NCBI GenBank assembly: GCA_039975855.1 | Contig: JBDWGH010000002.1 | Coordinates: forward strand, 62,001 to 126,000 | Direction of reading: 5' to 3' | DNA from: Litorimonas sp039975855 | Lineage (GTDB): Bacteria > Pseudomonadota > Alphaproteobacteria > Caulobacterales > Maricaulaceae | Length of the DNA stretch: 64,000 nt | Shown: piece after piece, positions 52,062-60,121 of the stretch | Layout of the letters: each line of letters begins with the position of its first letter | Numbering within the stretch: the first letter of the stretch is position 1 | The notes under the pieces: model-generated | Database searches by the model: none | Told to the model about the DNA's origin: nothing | The model's input: the letters and a program-made list of their open reading frames with translations, nothing else | Translations under genes and position numbers: made by a program

Positions 52062-52655
52062 ATGGCGCGCTTCGGCATAAAAAATAAATCACGTCGCAAG
52101 GCGGGGGTTGGCGGATTTCACGCCGAATATTTAAATGATCGTACATCCTTGCGTCAGCGAAAACAGATGGGATTACTCCGAACAATTTTCTCTGGCTTAT
52201 CCCTGCTTTTTGGGGCGGGCATGATCTATGTTGCAATGCACTATATTCCAGCATTCGTTCAACCAAAACAGGTCTTAAAATTCGCTAGCGGAGACTCGGT
52301 GGCAATGAAGACTTATGACTTTGACCGAAAATCAAAAATTCATGAGATTTTCGGCCCTTACATCAAGCTTTTCCATATGGACCGCGCATATATGAAGCCG
52401 GGACAAAGTATTGATATTAAATATGATTTACCGAAAGGCGCATACGCAAAATTAGATATCGTTCAATGCCGTCGAGCTTGGGTAAAAGAGGTATTTAGCT
52501 GCGATGTCGTCAGTCAATATTCCACCAAAACTAAACGGCAAAGCGGTGTTGAATCATTCGCGTTAAAACAAGGTGGGTTTTATCATTTTCGTCAGCAAGC
52601 CATTGGTGTCCCAGAAGGCGAACCTTATCGTATTGTTTGGGAACGCGGGCTTTAA
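52062..52655 (+). CDS. Single-span membrane protein, second of a tandem pair
   Basis: A 197-residue paralogue of the preceding gene. The basic N-terminus (MARFGIKNKSRRKAGVGG) leads to a membrane segment (TIFSGLSLLFGAGMIYVAMH) and a domain carrying DRAYMKPGQSIDIKYDLPKG, LDIVQCRRAW, FSCDVVSQYSTK and GGFYHFRQ. All the conserved elements of the first copy are retained, while the linkers differ, so both are probably functional. An AAAAGGAG ribosome binding site precedes the ATG. A terminator shared with rpsD follows. Confidence 0.72.
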   Translation: MARFGIKNKSRRKAGVGGFHAEYLNDRTSLRQRKQMGLLRTIFSGLSLLFGAGMIYVAMHYIPAFVQPKQVLKFASGDSVAMKTYDFDRKSKIHEIFGPYIKLFHMDRAYMKPGQSIDIKYDLPKGAYAKLDIVQCRRAWVKEVFSCDVVSQYSTKTKRQSGVESFALKQGGFYHFRQQAIGVPEGEPYRIVWERGL

Positions 52656-52660
52656 GGCAT

Positions 52661-52694
52661 AAAAAAACCCGCATCGGATATCCGTGCGGGTTTT
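52661..52694. terminator. Bidirectional terminator between the paralogue pair and rpsD
   Basis: AAAAAAACCCGCA (52661-52673) pairs with TGCGGGTTTT (52685-52694), with an inner palindrome CGGATATCCG in the loop. The A run on one side and T run on the other let it serve both convergent genes. Confidence 0.85.
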
Positions 52695-52718
52695 GAAACT
52701 TCGTTTCGCGGCACTTCC

Positions 52719-53336
52719 CTAGCGGGAGTAGAATTCCACCGTCAGATTTGGTTCCATAACAACCGGGTAAGGCACTTCGTCAAAGGACGGAGTACGTGTG
52801 AAGGTTGCCTGCATCGCTTTTGGATCAAGCGAGATGTAATCAGGAACTTCACGCTCTGAAGACTCAAGGGCTTCAAGAACTAGAGCCATTGTGCGTGACT
52901 TCTCGCGGACTTCGATAACGTCGCCTTCTTTACAACGGTAGGACGGGATATTGACTTTCTTACCATTGACGAGAACGTGGCCGTGATTGACGAACTGACG
53001 CGCAGCAAACACAGTTGGAACAAATTTAGAGCGATAAACAATCGCATCCAAACGGCGCTCTAGCAGACCGATTAGGTTTTCAGATGCATCGCCCTTCATC
53101 CGTGTCGCTTGATCGTAAGTTTTCCGGAACTGTTTCTCCGTGATGTTGCCGTAATAGCCTTTAAGCTTTTGCTTGGCGCGCAGCTGTGTACCGAAATCGG
53201 AAAGCTTACCACGACGGTTTTGACCGTGCTGTCCCGGAGGATAAGACCGCTTGTTCACTGGTGACTTTGGACGTCCCCAGATGTTTTCGCCCATACGGCG
53301 GTCAATTTTATACTTGGCTGAATGACGCTTAGACAT
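52719..53336 (-). CDS. rpsD: 30S ribosomal protein S4
   Basis: S4 binds 16S rRNA early in small-subunit assembly. The 205-residue product begins MSKRHSAKYKIDRRMGENIW and holds the S4 domain ERRLDAIVYRSKFVPTVFAA, RQFVNHGHVLVNGKKVNIPS. The N-terminal zinc cysteines found in some bacteria are absent, as is common in alphaproteobacteria. Length is typical. As usual in this class it is not in the alpha operon but stands alone, with a 191-base upstream region that may hold its leader. Confidence 0.97.
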   Translation of the reverse strand: MSKRHSAKYKIDRRMGENIWGRPKSPVNKRSYPPGQHGQNRRGKLSDFGTQLRAKQKLKGYYGNITEKQFRKTYDQATRMKGDASENLIGLLERRLDAIVYRSKFVPTVFAARQFVNHGHVLVNGKKVNIPSYRCKEGDVIEVREKSRTMALVLEALESSEREVPDYISLDPKAMQATFTRTPSFDEVPYPVVMEPNLTVEFYSR

Positions 53337-53527
53337 GTGCGTCCTTTCTTGTTCGACGTGGGCCGGCTCACCTCACCTCGAGGCAGCGATTACAACGGCG
53401 GCTCCACACCTTCCCGTAATTGAAGCGGCTACCTACCGAATTCAGCGGAAGTGTCAAGCCATCCCTTCATAGGTTTTACCCTCAAATAGAGGTTGGCATT
53501 GCCCCCCATTGGTGACATGCGCGACCC

Positions 53528-54487
53528 ATGGCTGGACCTACAAATAACGCGCAAATGAGCGATAGCAAAGCCGGTCTTATATCGGGCTTAGCCGCCTATA
53601 CAATGTGGGGGTTATTCCCAATCTATTTTGTGGCGACGAAACATGTCCCCGCCTTAGAAATTTTATCTCATCGTATTTTTTGGTCTATTCCGTTCGGCTT
53701 CTTAATTCTACTGTTTAGGAAGCAAATCATGGAGACCGTGAAAGTCTTCGCAGATCTACGTACTTTGGGGCTTCTAACAATCGCTGCGATAGCTTTGGCG
53801 GCCAATTGGGGCGTTTATATTTGGGCGATCCAGCTCGATCAAATATTCCAAGGCAGCCTTGGATATTACATCAACCCCCTCCTCTATGTCCTTGTTGGAG
53901 TTTTGTTTTTCAAAGAAACACTCTCAAAACTTCAAGCGCTCGCCATTGCCTTTGCCTTTATTGGGGTGATGGTTTTGACCATCCAAGGAGGGCAGTTCCC
54001 GGGTATCTCCCTCTTTCTAGCCTTTAGTTTCACCGTTTATGGCGTCCTACGGAAGCAAATCGATGTCGGGGCCATGCCGGGCTTATTTATCGAGACTTTC
54101 CTTTTGCTGGTCCCGGCCCTCTTTGTTCTCGCTATCTTCCACAATAATGGCACTTTGGCTTGGGGCGCGCATGGCCGAGACACCGATATATTGCTGATCT
54201 TGGCGGGCCCGCTGACAGTGCTACCGCTTCTTGCATTCGCTTTCGCTGCCCGAAGAATTCCGCTCACAACCCTTGGCATATTACAATATATTGGCCCAAC
54301 CATGCAGTTTGGATGCGCACTATATTACGGCGAAGCTTTCACACCTGCGCATGCCTGGTGTTTTGGATTTATCTGGCTCGGCGTTGGGGTGTTTGCTTTT
54401 GACGCTATTCGCCGCTCGCGCCAGCAGGCCCAGCCTGTTTCCCAGACAGGAAGTCCCCAAACAACTCCCCACCCGGACTCCCGATAA
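53528..54487 (+). CDS. rarD: EamA-family permease RarD
   Basis: RarD belongs to the drug/metabolite transporter superfamily with ten membrane segments in two EamA repeats. The 319-residue product has SGLAAYTMWGLFPIYFVATK and HRIFWSIPFGFLILLF at the N-terminus and LGYYINPLLYVLVGVLFFKE at the end of the first repeat, the RarD pattern. A C-terminal hydrophilic tail of about 25 residues follows. It may start at the ATG at 53528 or nine codons later. The substrate is not known for the family. Its last 83 bases overlap a gene on the other strand. Confidence 0.88.
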   Translation: MAGPTNNAQMSDSKAGLISGLAAYTMWGLFPIYFVATKHVPALEILSHRIFWSIPFGFLILLFRKQIMETVKVFADLRTLGLLTIAAIALAANWGVYIWAIQLDQIFQGSLGYYINPLLYVLVGVLFFKETLSKLQALAIAFAFIGVMVLTIQGGQFPGISLFLAFSFTVYGVLRKQIDVGAMPGLFIETFLLLVPALFVLAIFHNNGTLAWGAHGRDTDILLILAGPLTVLPLLAFAFAARRIPLTTLGILQYIGPTMQFGCALYYGEAFTPAHAWCFGFIWLGVGVFAFDAIRRSRQQAQPVSQTGSPQTTPHPDSR

Positions 54488-54722
54488 AAACACCGAGTAG
54501 GTAAATCGCGAACATGATGAGCAACTGTCCAACAAACAGGTACGCTCCATCCATCAGCATGTTTTGGTCGGGCGCTTGCGGGGTTTCCTTCAGGTTCTTA
54601 CGACGCGCCGACGTGAAGACAAAAGCTGACAGCAAAGCCAGCAACACAACAAACCAAACGCGAACGCCGAGATAGCCTGCAACGCCGCTGAGTAGGAGTA
54701 AGACATAACCAATATATTTCAT
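54405..54722 (-). CDS. Membrane protein of unknown function overlapping rarD
   Basis: A 105-residue protein with hydrophobic segments (GYVLLLLSGVAGYLGVRV, VVLLALLSAFVFT, YLFVGQLLIMFAIYLLGVFI) separated by a basic loop (SARRKNLKET). The last third is encoded by the antisense of the 3' end of rarD; the final residues GKQAGPAGASGE are low complexity. The ATG at 54722 follows a run of G and C with AGGAGG nearby, a good ribosome binding site. No family is recognised. Confidence 0.6.
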   Translation of the reverse strand: MKYIGYVLLLLSGVAGYLGVRVWFVVLLALLSAFVFTSARRKNLKETPQAPDQNMLMDGAYLFVGQLLIMFAIYLLGVFIGSPGGELFGDFLSGKQAGPAGASGE

Positions 54723-55080
54723 GGGGGCCTCCTGACGGAATTGGACGATTGAGTAAAGTCATGTGTGAGGCGGACATACGAATGTTGCAGCAGGGCGTCT
54801 GGTGACTGCCGGCGGTAAATATAAGGCGAGGCATGCCCGCAGAACGGGCTTTCAATGGAACACCAGAGGAAAGTGCTTATTTTTGTTTCACTCGAAGACT
54901 AAGATCCAGGGCGCTAGGTCCAGTTAAGGCTCTACAGCGAAATTTCTATAAAGCGGCGCATCTGTTGCACGGGTATGGCCAGCATTGGATGTTGCGTTTT
55001 TAGTTTACAAAAATTGCACGAGTCGGCACGGAAAGTCCTGCATGGGTGCACTCTGCATACTTTCGCTAAGGACTATCGCC
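54723..55080 (-). other. 358-bp stretch without a supported gene
   Basis: It holds the likely promoter of the small membrane protein and a short hairpin GCCCG-CAGAA-CGGGC (54835-54849). Short open frames here look like chance. The distal half lies downstream of the FAD-oxidoreductase stop and has no clear terminator. Confidence 0.55.
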
Positions 55081-56274
55081 TTATGAGGCAATTGACCGTG
55101 CAATCTCCTGAGCCATATAAGGAGCAGTTGAGTATTTACCCGTATCAACGCTAAAGTAATTCTCTTTCCGAAATGTACCGTACCGATCCCGCCGATGGAT
55201 ACTGGCATTGGCGTCATCAAGCCGACCTGTTCCACGCGTGAACACCCAACCTCCCTCTATTCGAACTGTTTCCGCCGAATTGAAAATTTCAGCCATGTCA
55301 GGTGCCAGTTTTTCAATGTGTGTGCGCGTCTCTTCAAATACGGCCTTATCTGTCCGGCCACTCCCTGAACTTGGAGGATAAATTCCGTTTCCTTGTGATA
55401 TTAGTCCAGCTGGATACCATGACATGTAAAAAGAGCTCCCGTCATAATTCTTCAAATCCCCGAACGGTCCAACGACAAAAACGCGACTTGGAACATCGAA
55501 TGTCTTTTTGGTGGTTAGGAAAACGGATTTTCGGAATCGATACAAATTGTCCGTGGCAACGGGCAGGCCTAAACCGTGATCGATACTTGGGCGCCCTTGC
55601 CATAACGCGTTTACTACGAGGTCAAACCCGCCTTCGCTGCATTGATCTTCAAGGTTAACCTGCCATGGACCATGAAACCCTCCGCACCTAGATTTAACAC
55701 CAACAACTTTCTTGCCCAGCACTAGTGTAATCTTTGAGTTACCCAAAACAGTTTCCACTAACTGGTCGGCCAACCATTGAGTGTCGATCGAATATTCTGG
55801 TACTTCGAACCCTGCCAATCCATTTTCGCCACACAGTTTCTGGAGTTCATCTTTTGAAAGCTCTCTCGCCGGCCGAACGGGTCCCAAATACCCCGAAGTA
55901 TCATGCCTTTCGACGAGCGAATTCAGATACGAAAAATATGTTCCAACAGCGTCCGGCGACACAACTGATTTTTTGTGCACGATATAATGGTCGGGATTCT
56001 TGGTAATATGAGACCTCATTGACCGCTCGATTTGCGATTCAATTAATGGTCGGAACGCAATGCCAGCGCCAAGCATTGATCTTGCCGAATTTCCGCTTCC
56101 ATCACCCGAATAAAGATACCCAAGGTGAATTTTTCCTTCGTTCCAGCGACTCGCTCCATTCAAAATTACGGATTGCTGATCGAAAATGCTGACACGCATC
56201 CCACGTCGAGCGAGAAATAGCGCAGTCATAACACCCATGATACCTCCACCTAGAACTGCAACTGTTTTGGTCAT
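55081..56274 (-). CDS. FAD-dependent oxidoreductase (DAO family)
   Basis: A 397-residue flavoprotein. The FAD Rossmann motif is KTVAVLGGGIMGVMTALFLA near the N-terminus, followed by NGASRWNEGKIHLGYLYSGD, a conserved region of D-amino-acid-oxidase-like enzymes. The substrate domain is unusual in having few familiar motifs; RIEGGWVFTRGTG closes the fold. It is the last of three genes in an apparent cassette with a glycosyltransferase and an FdtA-like cupin. Base use is more A/T-rich than in the flanking housekeeping genes. A role in modifying a glycan-linked group is inferred from context. Confidence 0.83.
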   Translation of the reverse strand: MTKTVAVLGGGIMGVMTALFLARRGMRVSIFDQQSVILNGASRWNEGKIHLGYLYSGDGSGNSARSMLGAGIAFRPLIESQIERSMRSHITKNPDHYIVHKKSVVSPDAVGTYFSYLNSLVERHDTSGYLGPVRPARELSKDELQKLCGENGLAGFEVPEYSIDTQWLADQLVETVLGNSKITLVLGKKVVGVKSRCGGFHGPWQVNLEDQCSEGGFDLVVNALWQGRPSIDHGLGLPVATDNLYRFRKSVFLTTKKTFDVPSRVFVVGPFGDLKNYDGSSFYMSWYPAGLISQGNGIYPPSSGSGRTDKAVFEETRTHIEKLAPDMAEIFNSAETVRIEGGWVFTRGTGRLDDANASIHRRDRYGTFRKENYFSVDTGKYSTAPYMAQEIARSIAS

Positions 56275-56287
56275 GAGTTTGCTCGGC

Positions 56288-57304
56288 TTATGGAAGGTCG
56301 TTTATCTTGTCTAAAACCTTGGCACGAAGCTGGATGATAGAAGATGTGATTGAATTATCGGTCAGATGCGGGATTGGTGCAACCTCAAGTCGGGGCAATT
56401 CCGGATTTAAAACCCATAAATCATCAATACAAGCGCGAGAGGCGTCGCTCGCCATCATGATGACCCACAGCGCACGTAGCAAGAATGTGTAATGAACAAT
56501 CTCCAAATCTTGTTCATTTGAAATCTTGCGCTCTAAATGAGGCCATAGGACTTCGACATTTTTAAGCCATATATCTCGCAATCGAACACAATCCGGCTTT
56601 TTGGGACTGGTCGTCAAAGCGTTATCTCGTATCCAGCGCGTATAGAGGAGTTCAGGCACTCCAATAGCAGGTCCAGCGAGCATAATAGCCGAATGCATAC
56701 AATAGGCTTGAAACATTTCCCCAGGAGAGATCCCCGGACGCAAAAGGTTCGATATATCAAACATTTCTGTTCGAATCATGCTTCTCAATGGAGCACCCGG
56801 AATCTGATCATTTGCCAACATAGTGAGCATGCGACCTACCGGCTCAGCCGGATAACTATGGGCGAGAGTTTGGCCCTCTCTTCTACCAATATATCCAACG
56901 CTACAATTTGAACTCGCTAGCTCTGGGTTTTCCTCCAAAGGACGAACCATGCGATCACAATAATGGGGTGAAATAAAATCATCGTGGAAATAAACAAAGA
57001 AATATGGGGTCTCCACACGGCGAATAAGTGAAGCCACGTTTCCCGCCCACCCGACACGATCTTCATGCTGATAAACTTCGATGCGCGGATCGCTCTGAGC
57101 AATTGATCTGCAAATTTCGAATGTGCGGTCCTCTGATTTATCTACAGATACCAAAATTCTAATATTTTTTCGCGTTTGACCCGTCGCAAATCCAAGTGTG
57201 CGTCCAATGAAGGATTGCGCCTCAAACGTTGGAATGCAGATAGTGATATCCGCTTTACCCGCACCTTTCGAAACCAACGTGTCGGTATTTTTTGTGTCCA
57301 CCAT
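56288..57304 (-). CDS. Family 2 glycosyltransferase
   Basis: A 338-residue GT2 protein. The N-terminal domain has ITICIPTFEAQSFIGRTLGF and RILVSVDKSEDRTFEICRSI, followed by the DxD-type metal site VYFHDDFISPHYCDRM. The C-terminal part (about 180-338) is less conserved and includes VPELLYTRWIRDNALTTS. No membrane segment is present, so it is cytoplasmic. It lies 13 bases upstream of the FAD oxidoreductase and 5 bases downstream of the cupin gene, making a tight operon. Acceptor and donor sugars are unknown. Confidence 0.88.
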   Translation of the reverse strand: MVDTKNTDTLVSKGAGKADITICIPTFEAQSFIGRTLGFATGQTRKNIRILVSVDKSEDRTFEICRSIAQSDPRIEVYQHEDRVGWAGNVASLIRRVETPYFFVYFHDDFISPHYCDRMVRPLEENPELASSNCSVGYIGRREGQTLAHSYPAEPVGRMLTMLANDQIPGAPLRSMIRTEMFDISNLLRPGISPGEMFQAYCMHSAIMLAGPAIGVPELLYTRWIRDNALTTSPKKPDCVRLRDIWLKNVEVLWPHLERKISNEQDLEIVHYTFLLRALWVIMMASDASRACIDDLWVLNPELPRLEVAPIPHLTDNSITSSIIQLRAKVLDKINDLP

Positions 57305-57309
57305 CAGTT

Positions 57310-57792
57310 CTAATCCAAGTAGCTTTGTTCAGAAAAAGGTTCATCGCTCAACACAAGTAGACGGTCACCTGGAGAGCGGTAGGCTTGGGTCGCAAACACA
57401 CCAGCCTCAATCAGAAGCACCTCTCCATTAGGAACAAGTTCGACAGATACACTTTGGCCGTTATGGCTCGCCTCAACGACAACACATCCCGCGACGCAAC
57501 ACATCAGCTGCCGAGCGGACCGATGCGCGTGTCCTCCCCTAACGGATCCACCCTCAGCCCCCTCGACCATAAATACCCTTTTGGGAAGAAAAGGAAGATC
57601 GGGGGTATCCATAGGAATCAGCGCACCGCGGTCGTCGCAAATTTTTTGATATTTTAGAAAGCACACGCCTTCAGGCATGTCAGCGTTTCTATCCAGTAAA
57701 ACTGCATGGTCCGCACCTGAGGGGGAGCGCATCAAATCAGCTCTGCAGTTCACAATTGGAGGGAGTAATAAGCATAGACCCTCTTTGCACAT
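57310..57792 (-). CDS. FdtA/QdtA-type cupin (WxcM-like sugar isomerase domain)
   Basis: A 160-residue cupin. The region CDDRGALIPMDTPDLPFLPK, RVFMVEGAEGGSVRGGHAHR and CCVAGCVVVEASHNGQSVSV follows the FdtA/QdtA family of dTDP-4-keto-6-deoxyhexose 3,4-ketoisomerases, with the GGHAHR histidine motif. LEU-type ending LVLSDEPFSEQSYLD is likewise typical. The first 35 residues are extra. No dTDP-glucose genes (rmlA, rmlB) lie nearby, so the exact substrate remains open. First gene of the three-gene cassette; 153 bases separate it from the THUMP methyltransferase stop. Confidence 0.85.
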   Translation of the reverse strand: MCKEGLCLLLPPIVNCRADLMRSPSGADHAVLLDRNADMPEGVCFLKYQKICDDRGALIPMDTPDLPFLPKRVFMVEGAEGGSVRGGHAHRSARQLMCCVAGCVVVEASHNGQSVSVELVPNGEVLLIEAGVFATQAYRSPGDRLLVLSDEPFSEQSYLD

Positions 57793-57945
57793 GAGCTTTT
57801 CATCTCAAGCTAAATTTAGGACTAAAACCAAACGACCAGCATCCTATTTGTGAACTTATAAGCGCCATAACGAATATCCTGATTTTGGATTTAGTTTCGT
57901 CGCTCAACCTTGGTCTCAGGGCATTACAATAATCACCTAGAACTA

Positions 57946-59085
57946 TCAGTCACCTACAAGCACGTCCGTCTGAAAGAGTTTTATTTTTAAACCGCCATGC
58001 GGGATAGGTGCACTAATATTTGACCAAGATAGTTTTGTGGACTGCGCGAGGGCATCATCCGAGGTCACCAAGCCAATCCGCCATCCAGCGAACCGCTTTT
58101 GCATGACATCCCCAAATTCCCGGTAGAGGCCCAAGAGTTCTTTTTTATTCCCGATACGCTCACCATAGGGCGGATTGACCATGATGAGGCCAGGTGGGCC
58201 TTCTGGTGGCTGCAATTTCGAGAGCGGTCCCGCCGCAAACTGACAAGCATCGCCAACCCCTGCCCGCGCAGCATTGGCTTTGGCTGATTCAATGACGTTC
58301 GCATTTTTGTCATAGCCATAGAAATGCGAGGCGGGCTCACGTGTGAACCAGTCCTCTTTCATTTTTTGGACGGCTTCTGCATCATAACTCACCAGTTTTT
58401 CAAAGGCGAAACTGCGTTCTCGTCCCGCCATGAAATTCCCGGCCATTTCGGCGGCTTCAATCGGGTAGGTCCCCGAGCCGCACATGGGGTCCAGCAGAGG
58501 CTCTTTGCGTTTATAACCGCAGGCTCGCAGCGTCATAGCCGCTATTGTTTCGCGCAGCGGCGCCTTGCCCATAGCTTGTTTATAGCCTCGTTTGTGCAGC
58601 GCCGTGCCCGAGGTTTCTAGCGAGATGATGACGAGGTTGCGCGCGATACGGACTTTAATGAGGATATCTGTATCTTCCAGACGGTCCGCGATCCGAGCAC
58701 CGAACGTTTCGGCAATCGCACGCTCAAAACGTTGTTCCGCCGCGCCGCTATGGTAGATTTCGCTTTTGCGATTTGTGCTAACTTCAACTTTGACAGAGTG
58801 ACCGGGCGCAAGGAAATTCGCCCATGGAAAATTGCGCGCATGTTTATCAAGCTGTGCCAGATGATGCGCGCGAAACTCGCCAATCCGAGCCAGGACCTTA
58901 GACGCACCGCGCAAGACTAAATTTGCACGCCAAACCTCGCTCCAACCACCCTGAATTAGGACGCCGCCAGAAATCGCTTTGGGTTTTTTAAACCCCTGTT
59001 CCCGCGCCTCAGCGAGCAAAAACTCTTCGAGCCCCGGAAGGGTCACAAGGAAGATTTCGAATGAGGTTGAAGCGGTTTCGGTCAT
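57946..59085 (-). CDS. THUMP-domain class I SAM-dependent RNA methyltransferase (RlmL/TrmN type)
   Basis: A 379-residue RNA methyltransferase. The N-terminal THUMP region (about residues 1-165) includes TLPGLEEFLLAEAREQGF. The catalytic domain holds KAPLRETIAAMTLRACGY, the SAM motif LLDPMCGSGTYPIEAAEMAG and the NPPYGERIG active-site motif, typical of N2-guanine methylation of 23S rRNA or tRNA. The frame is open 14 codons upstream, but the ATG at 59085 starts the fold. Substrate is not decided by sequence. TerB-like gene lies 51 bases upstream on the same strand. Confidence 0.92.
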   Translation of the reverse strand: MTETASTSFEIFLVTLPGLEEFLLAEAREQGFKKPKAISGGVLIQGGWSEVWRANLVLRGASKVLARIGEFRAHHLAQLDKHARNFPWANFLAPGHSVKVEVSTNRKSEIYHSGAAEQRFERAIAETFGARIADRLEDTDILIKVRIARNLVIISLETSGTALHKRGYKQAMGKAPLRETIAAMTLRACGYKRKEPLLDPMCGSGTYPIEAAEMAGNFMAGRERSFAFEKLVSYDAEAVQKMKEDWFTREPASHFYGYDKNANVIESAKANAARAGVGDACQFAAGPLSKLQPPEGPPGLIMVNPPYGERIGNKKELLGLYREFGDVMQKRFAGWRIGLVTSDDALAQSTKLSWSNISAPIPHGGLKIKLFQTDVLVGD

Positions 59086-59136
59086 ATTGCGCGGGCCGTA
59101 ACATGGGGTACAGTAAGGCGAAAGCACGATTACAAT

Positions 59137-59511
59137 TCAGCTCATGCCCCAAAATCGTTTTGCAAGGGTCACTAAAGCACGCTCGCTTACATGTACGCTG
59201 CCGTCGGCCACAGATATCTTTTCCATAACCTCCAGGATAGAGTGTTTATCAGCCACGTCTGACAACTGTTCCAGAAGGTCATAGAACCAATCTTTAAAAT
59301 ATGGCGCTGTAATTTTCTGCCGGATAGTGTCCCCATGCGTTTCGTACCATTCAAGAAGCCGTGCTTCTGTCAGCTTAGGAGACGCCCCTTTGAGAGCATT
59401 TACGTTTCCGGTCGCTTTTATGAATACTTCAATTTCAGAGGCATAAATACGCTTATCCGCGAAAATGGTTGCGGCGACCAAACTCAAAACACTGATTTGT
59501 ACTGGAGACAT
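59137..59511 (-). CDS. TerB-like protein
   Basis: A 124-residue helical protein of the tellurite-resistance TerB-like type. The pattern SLVAATIFADKRIYASEIEV and ISVADGSVHVSERALVTLAK gives two repeats of the acidic metal-binding turn A-D-x-x-x-x-x-E. The ATG at 59511 has GGAGAGATTT just before it; longer in-frame starts at 59529 and 59550 lack such a site. No ter operon partner is nearby. Such proteins respond to stress or membrane signals, but no function is established here. Confidence 0.75.
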   Translation of the reverse strand: MSPVQISVLSLVAATIFADKRIYASEIEVFIKATGNVNALKGASPKLTEARLLEWYETHGDTIRQKITAPYFKDWFYDLLEQLSDVADKHSILEVMEKISVADGSVHVSERALVTLAKRFWGMS

Positions 59512-59597
59512 AAATCTCTCCGAAATCATATCGCAGAATAGCGTAATCAAAACACATATTGATAACTTCGTGAACGTATCCTGACTCAGGATTAAGT

Positions 59598-60098
59598 TTA
59601 AGGTCGCCGCAAATTTACCAACCCCAGTTTCGCTCTCGCTTGATTGACATTATTCCAAGCCGCCGGATCATGGGCGAGCACCCGCACTAGCTTTCCCGTC
59701 GAAACACCTAACGCTTCGGCGCTATGGCCAACGGCCCAATCATTGTGATCCATAACATCCAGAACATGCGCTAGGAATGCCGCGTAACGGCGGTCTTTCC
59801 TGCCCAGTTTCCAAGACCCTAACCAGATTTCGGTTCCCCTACCGGGCGGGACAGGCATCCGAATTTCTATGGCGAGGGTCCTTCGCAATCGACGCAGAGC
59901 ATCGGTTCGGTTGCGGTGCTGGGAACGATGATCAGAGCATGACGCAACGACGGCTCCGTCCAAAATCGTTAGGCGAACAGCTGAATCTGTCGTGTTGCGA
60001 TGCTGTCCACCAGGGCCGGAAGCCCGATAGGTTTCTTGACGGCAAAGTCGGAGCAAAGCTTCATCGTCCAGGGCGAGAAGGTCGTTTCGATTAGTCAC
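59598..60098 (-). CDS. GGQ-domain release-factor-like protein (ArfB/PrfH type)
   Basis: A 166-residue member of the class I release-factor superfamily consisting of the catalytic domain without the codon-reading domain. The peptidyl-tRNA hydrolysis motif is YRASGPGGQHRNTTDSAVRL, containing GGQ, followed by a basic region RRLRRTLAIEIRMPVP. Compared with ArfB the GGQ loop is followed by HRNTTDSAV rather than HVNKVSTAV. The C-terminus adds about 60 residues. A GTG at 60098 has AGGG upstream; an in-frame TTG at 60125 overlaps the kynureninase-like stop. The gene ends an operon with kynureninase- and tryptophan-dioxygenase-like genes. Confidence 0.82.
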   Translation of the reverse strand: MTNRNDLLALDDEALLRLCRQETYRASGPGGQHRNTTDSAVRLTILDGAVVASCSDHRSQHRNRTDALRRLRRTLAIEIRMPVPPGRGTEIWLGSWKLGRKDRRYAAFLAHVLDVMDHNDWAVGHSAEALGVSTGKLVRVLAHDPAAWNNVNQARAKLGLVNLRRP

Positions 60099-60121
60099 GG
60101 ACCGCCCTTTCGCTTCGTTGG

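Noticed and set aside
54598..54855. Minus-strand frame of 85 residues upstream of the membrane protein at 54405
   Set aside because: It overlaps that gene in another frame and reads as unstructured sequence.
54857..54875. GAGGAAAGTGC resembling the RNase P RNA CRI region
   Set aside because: The other conserved RNase P regions are missing in the flanking sequence.
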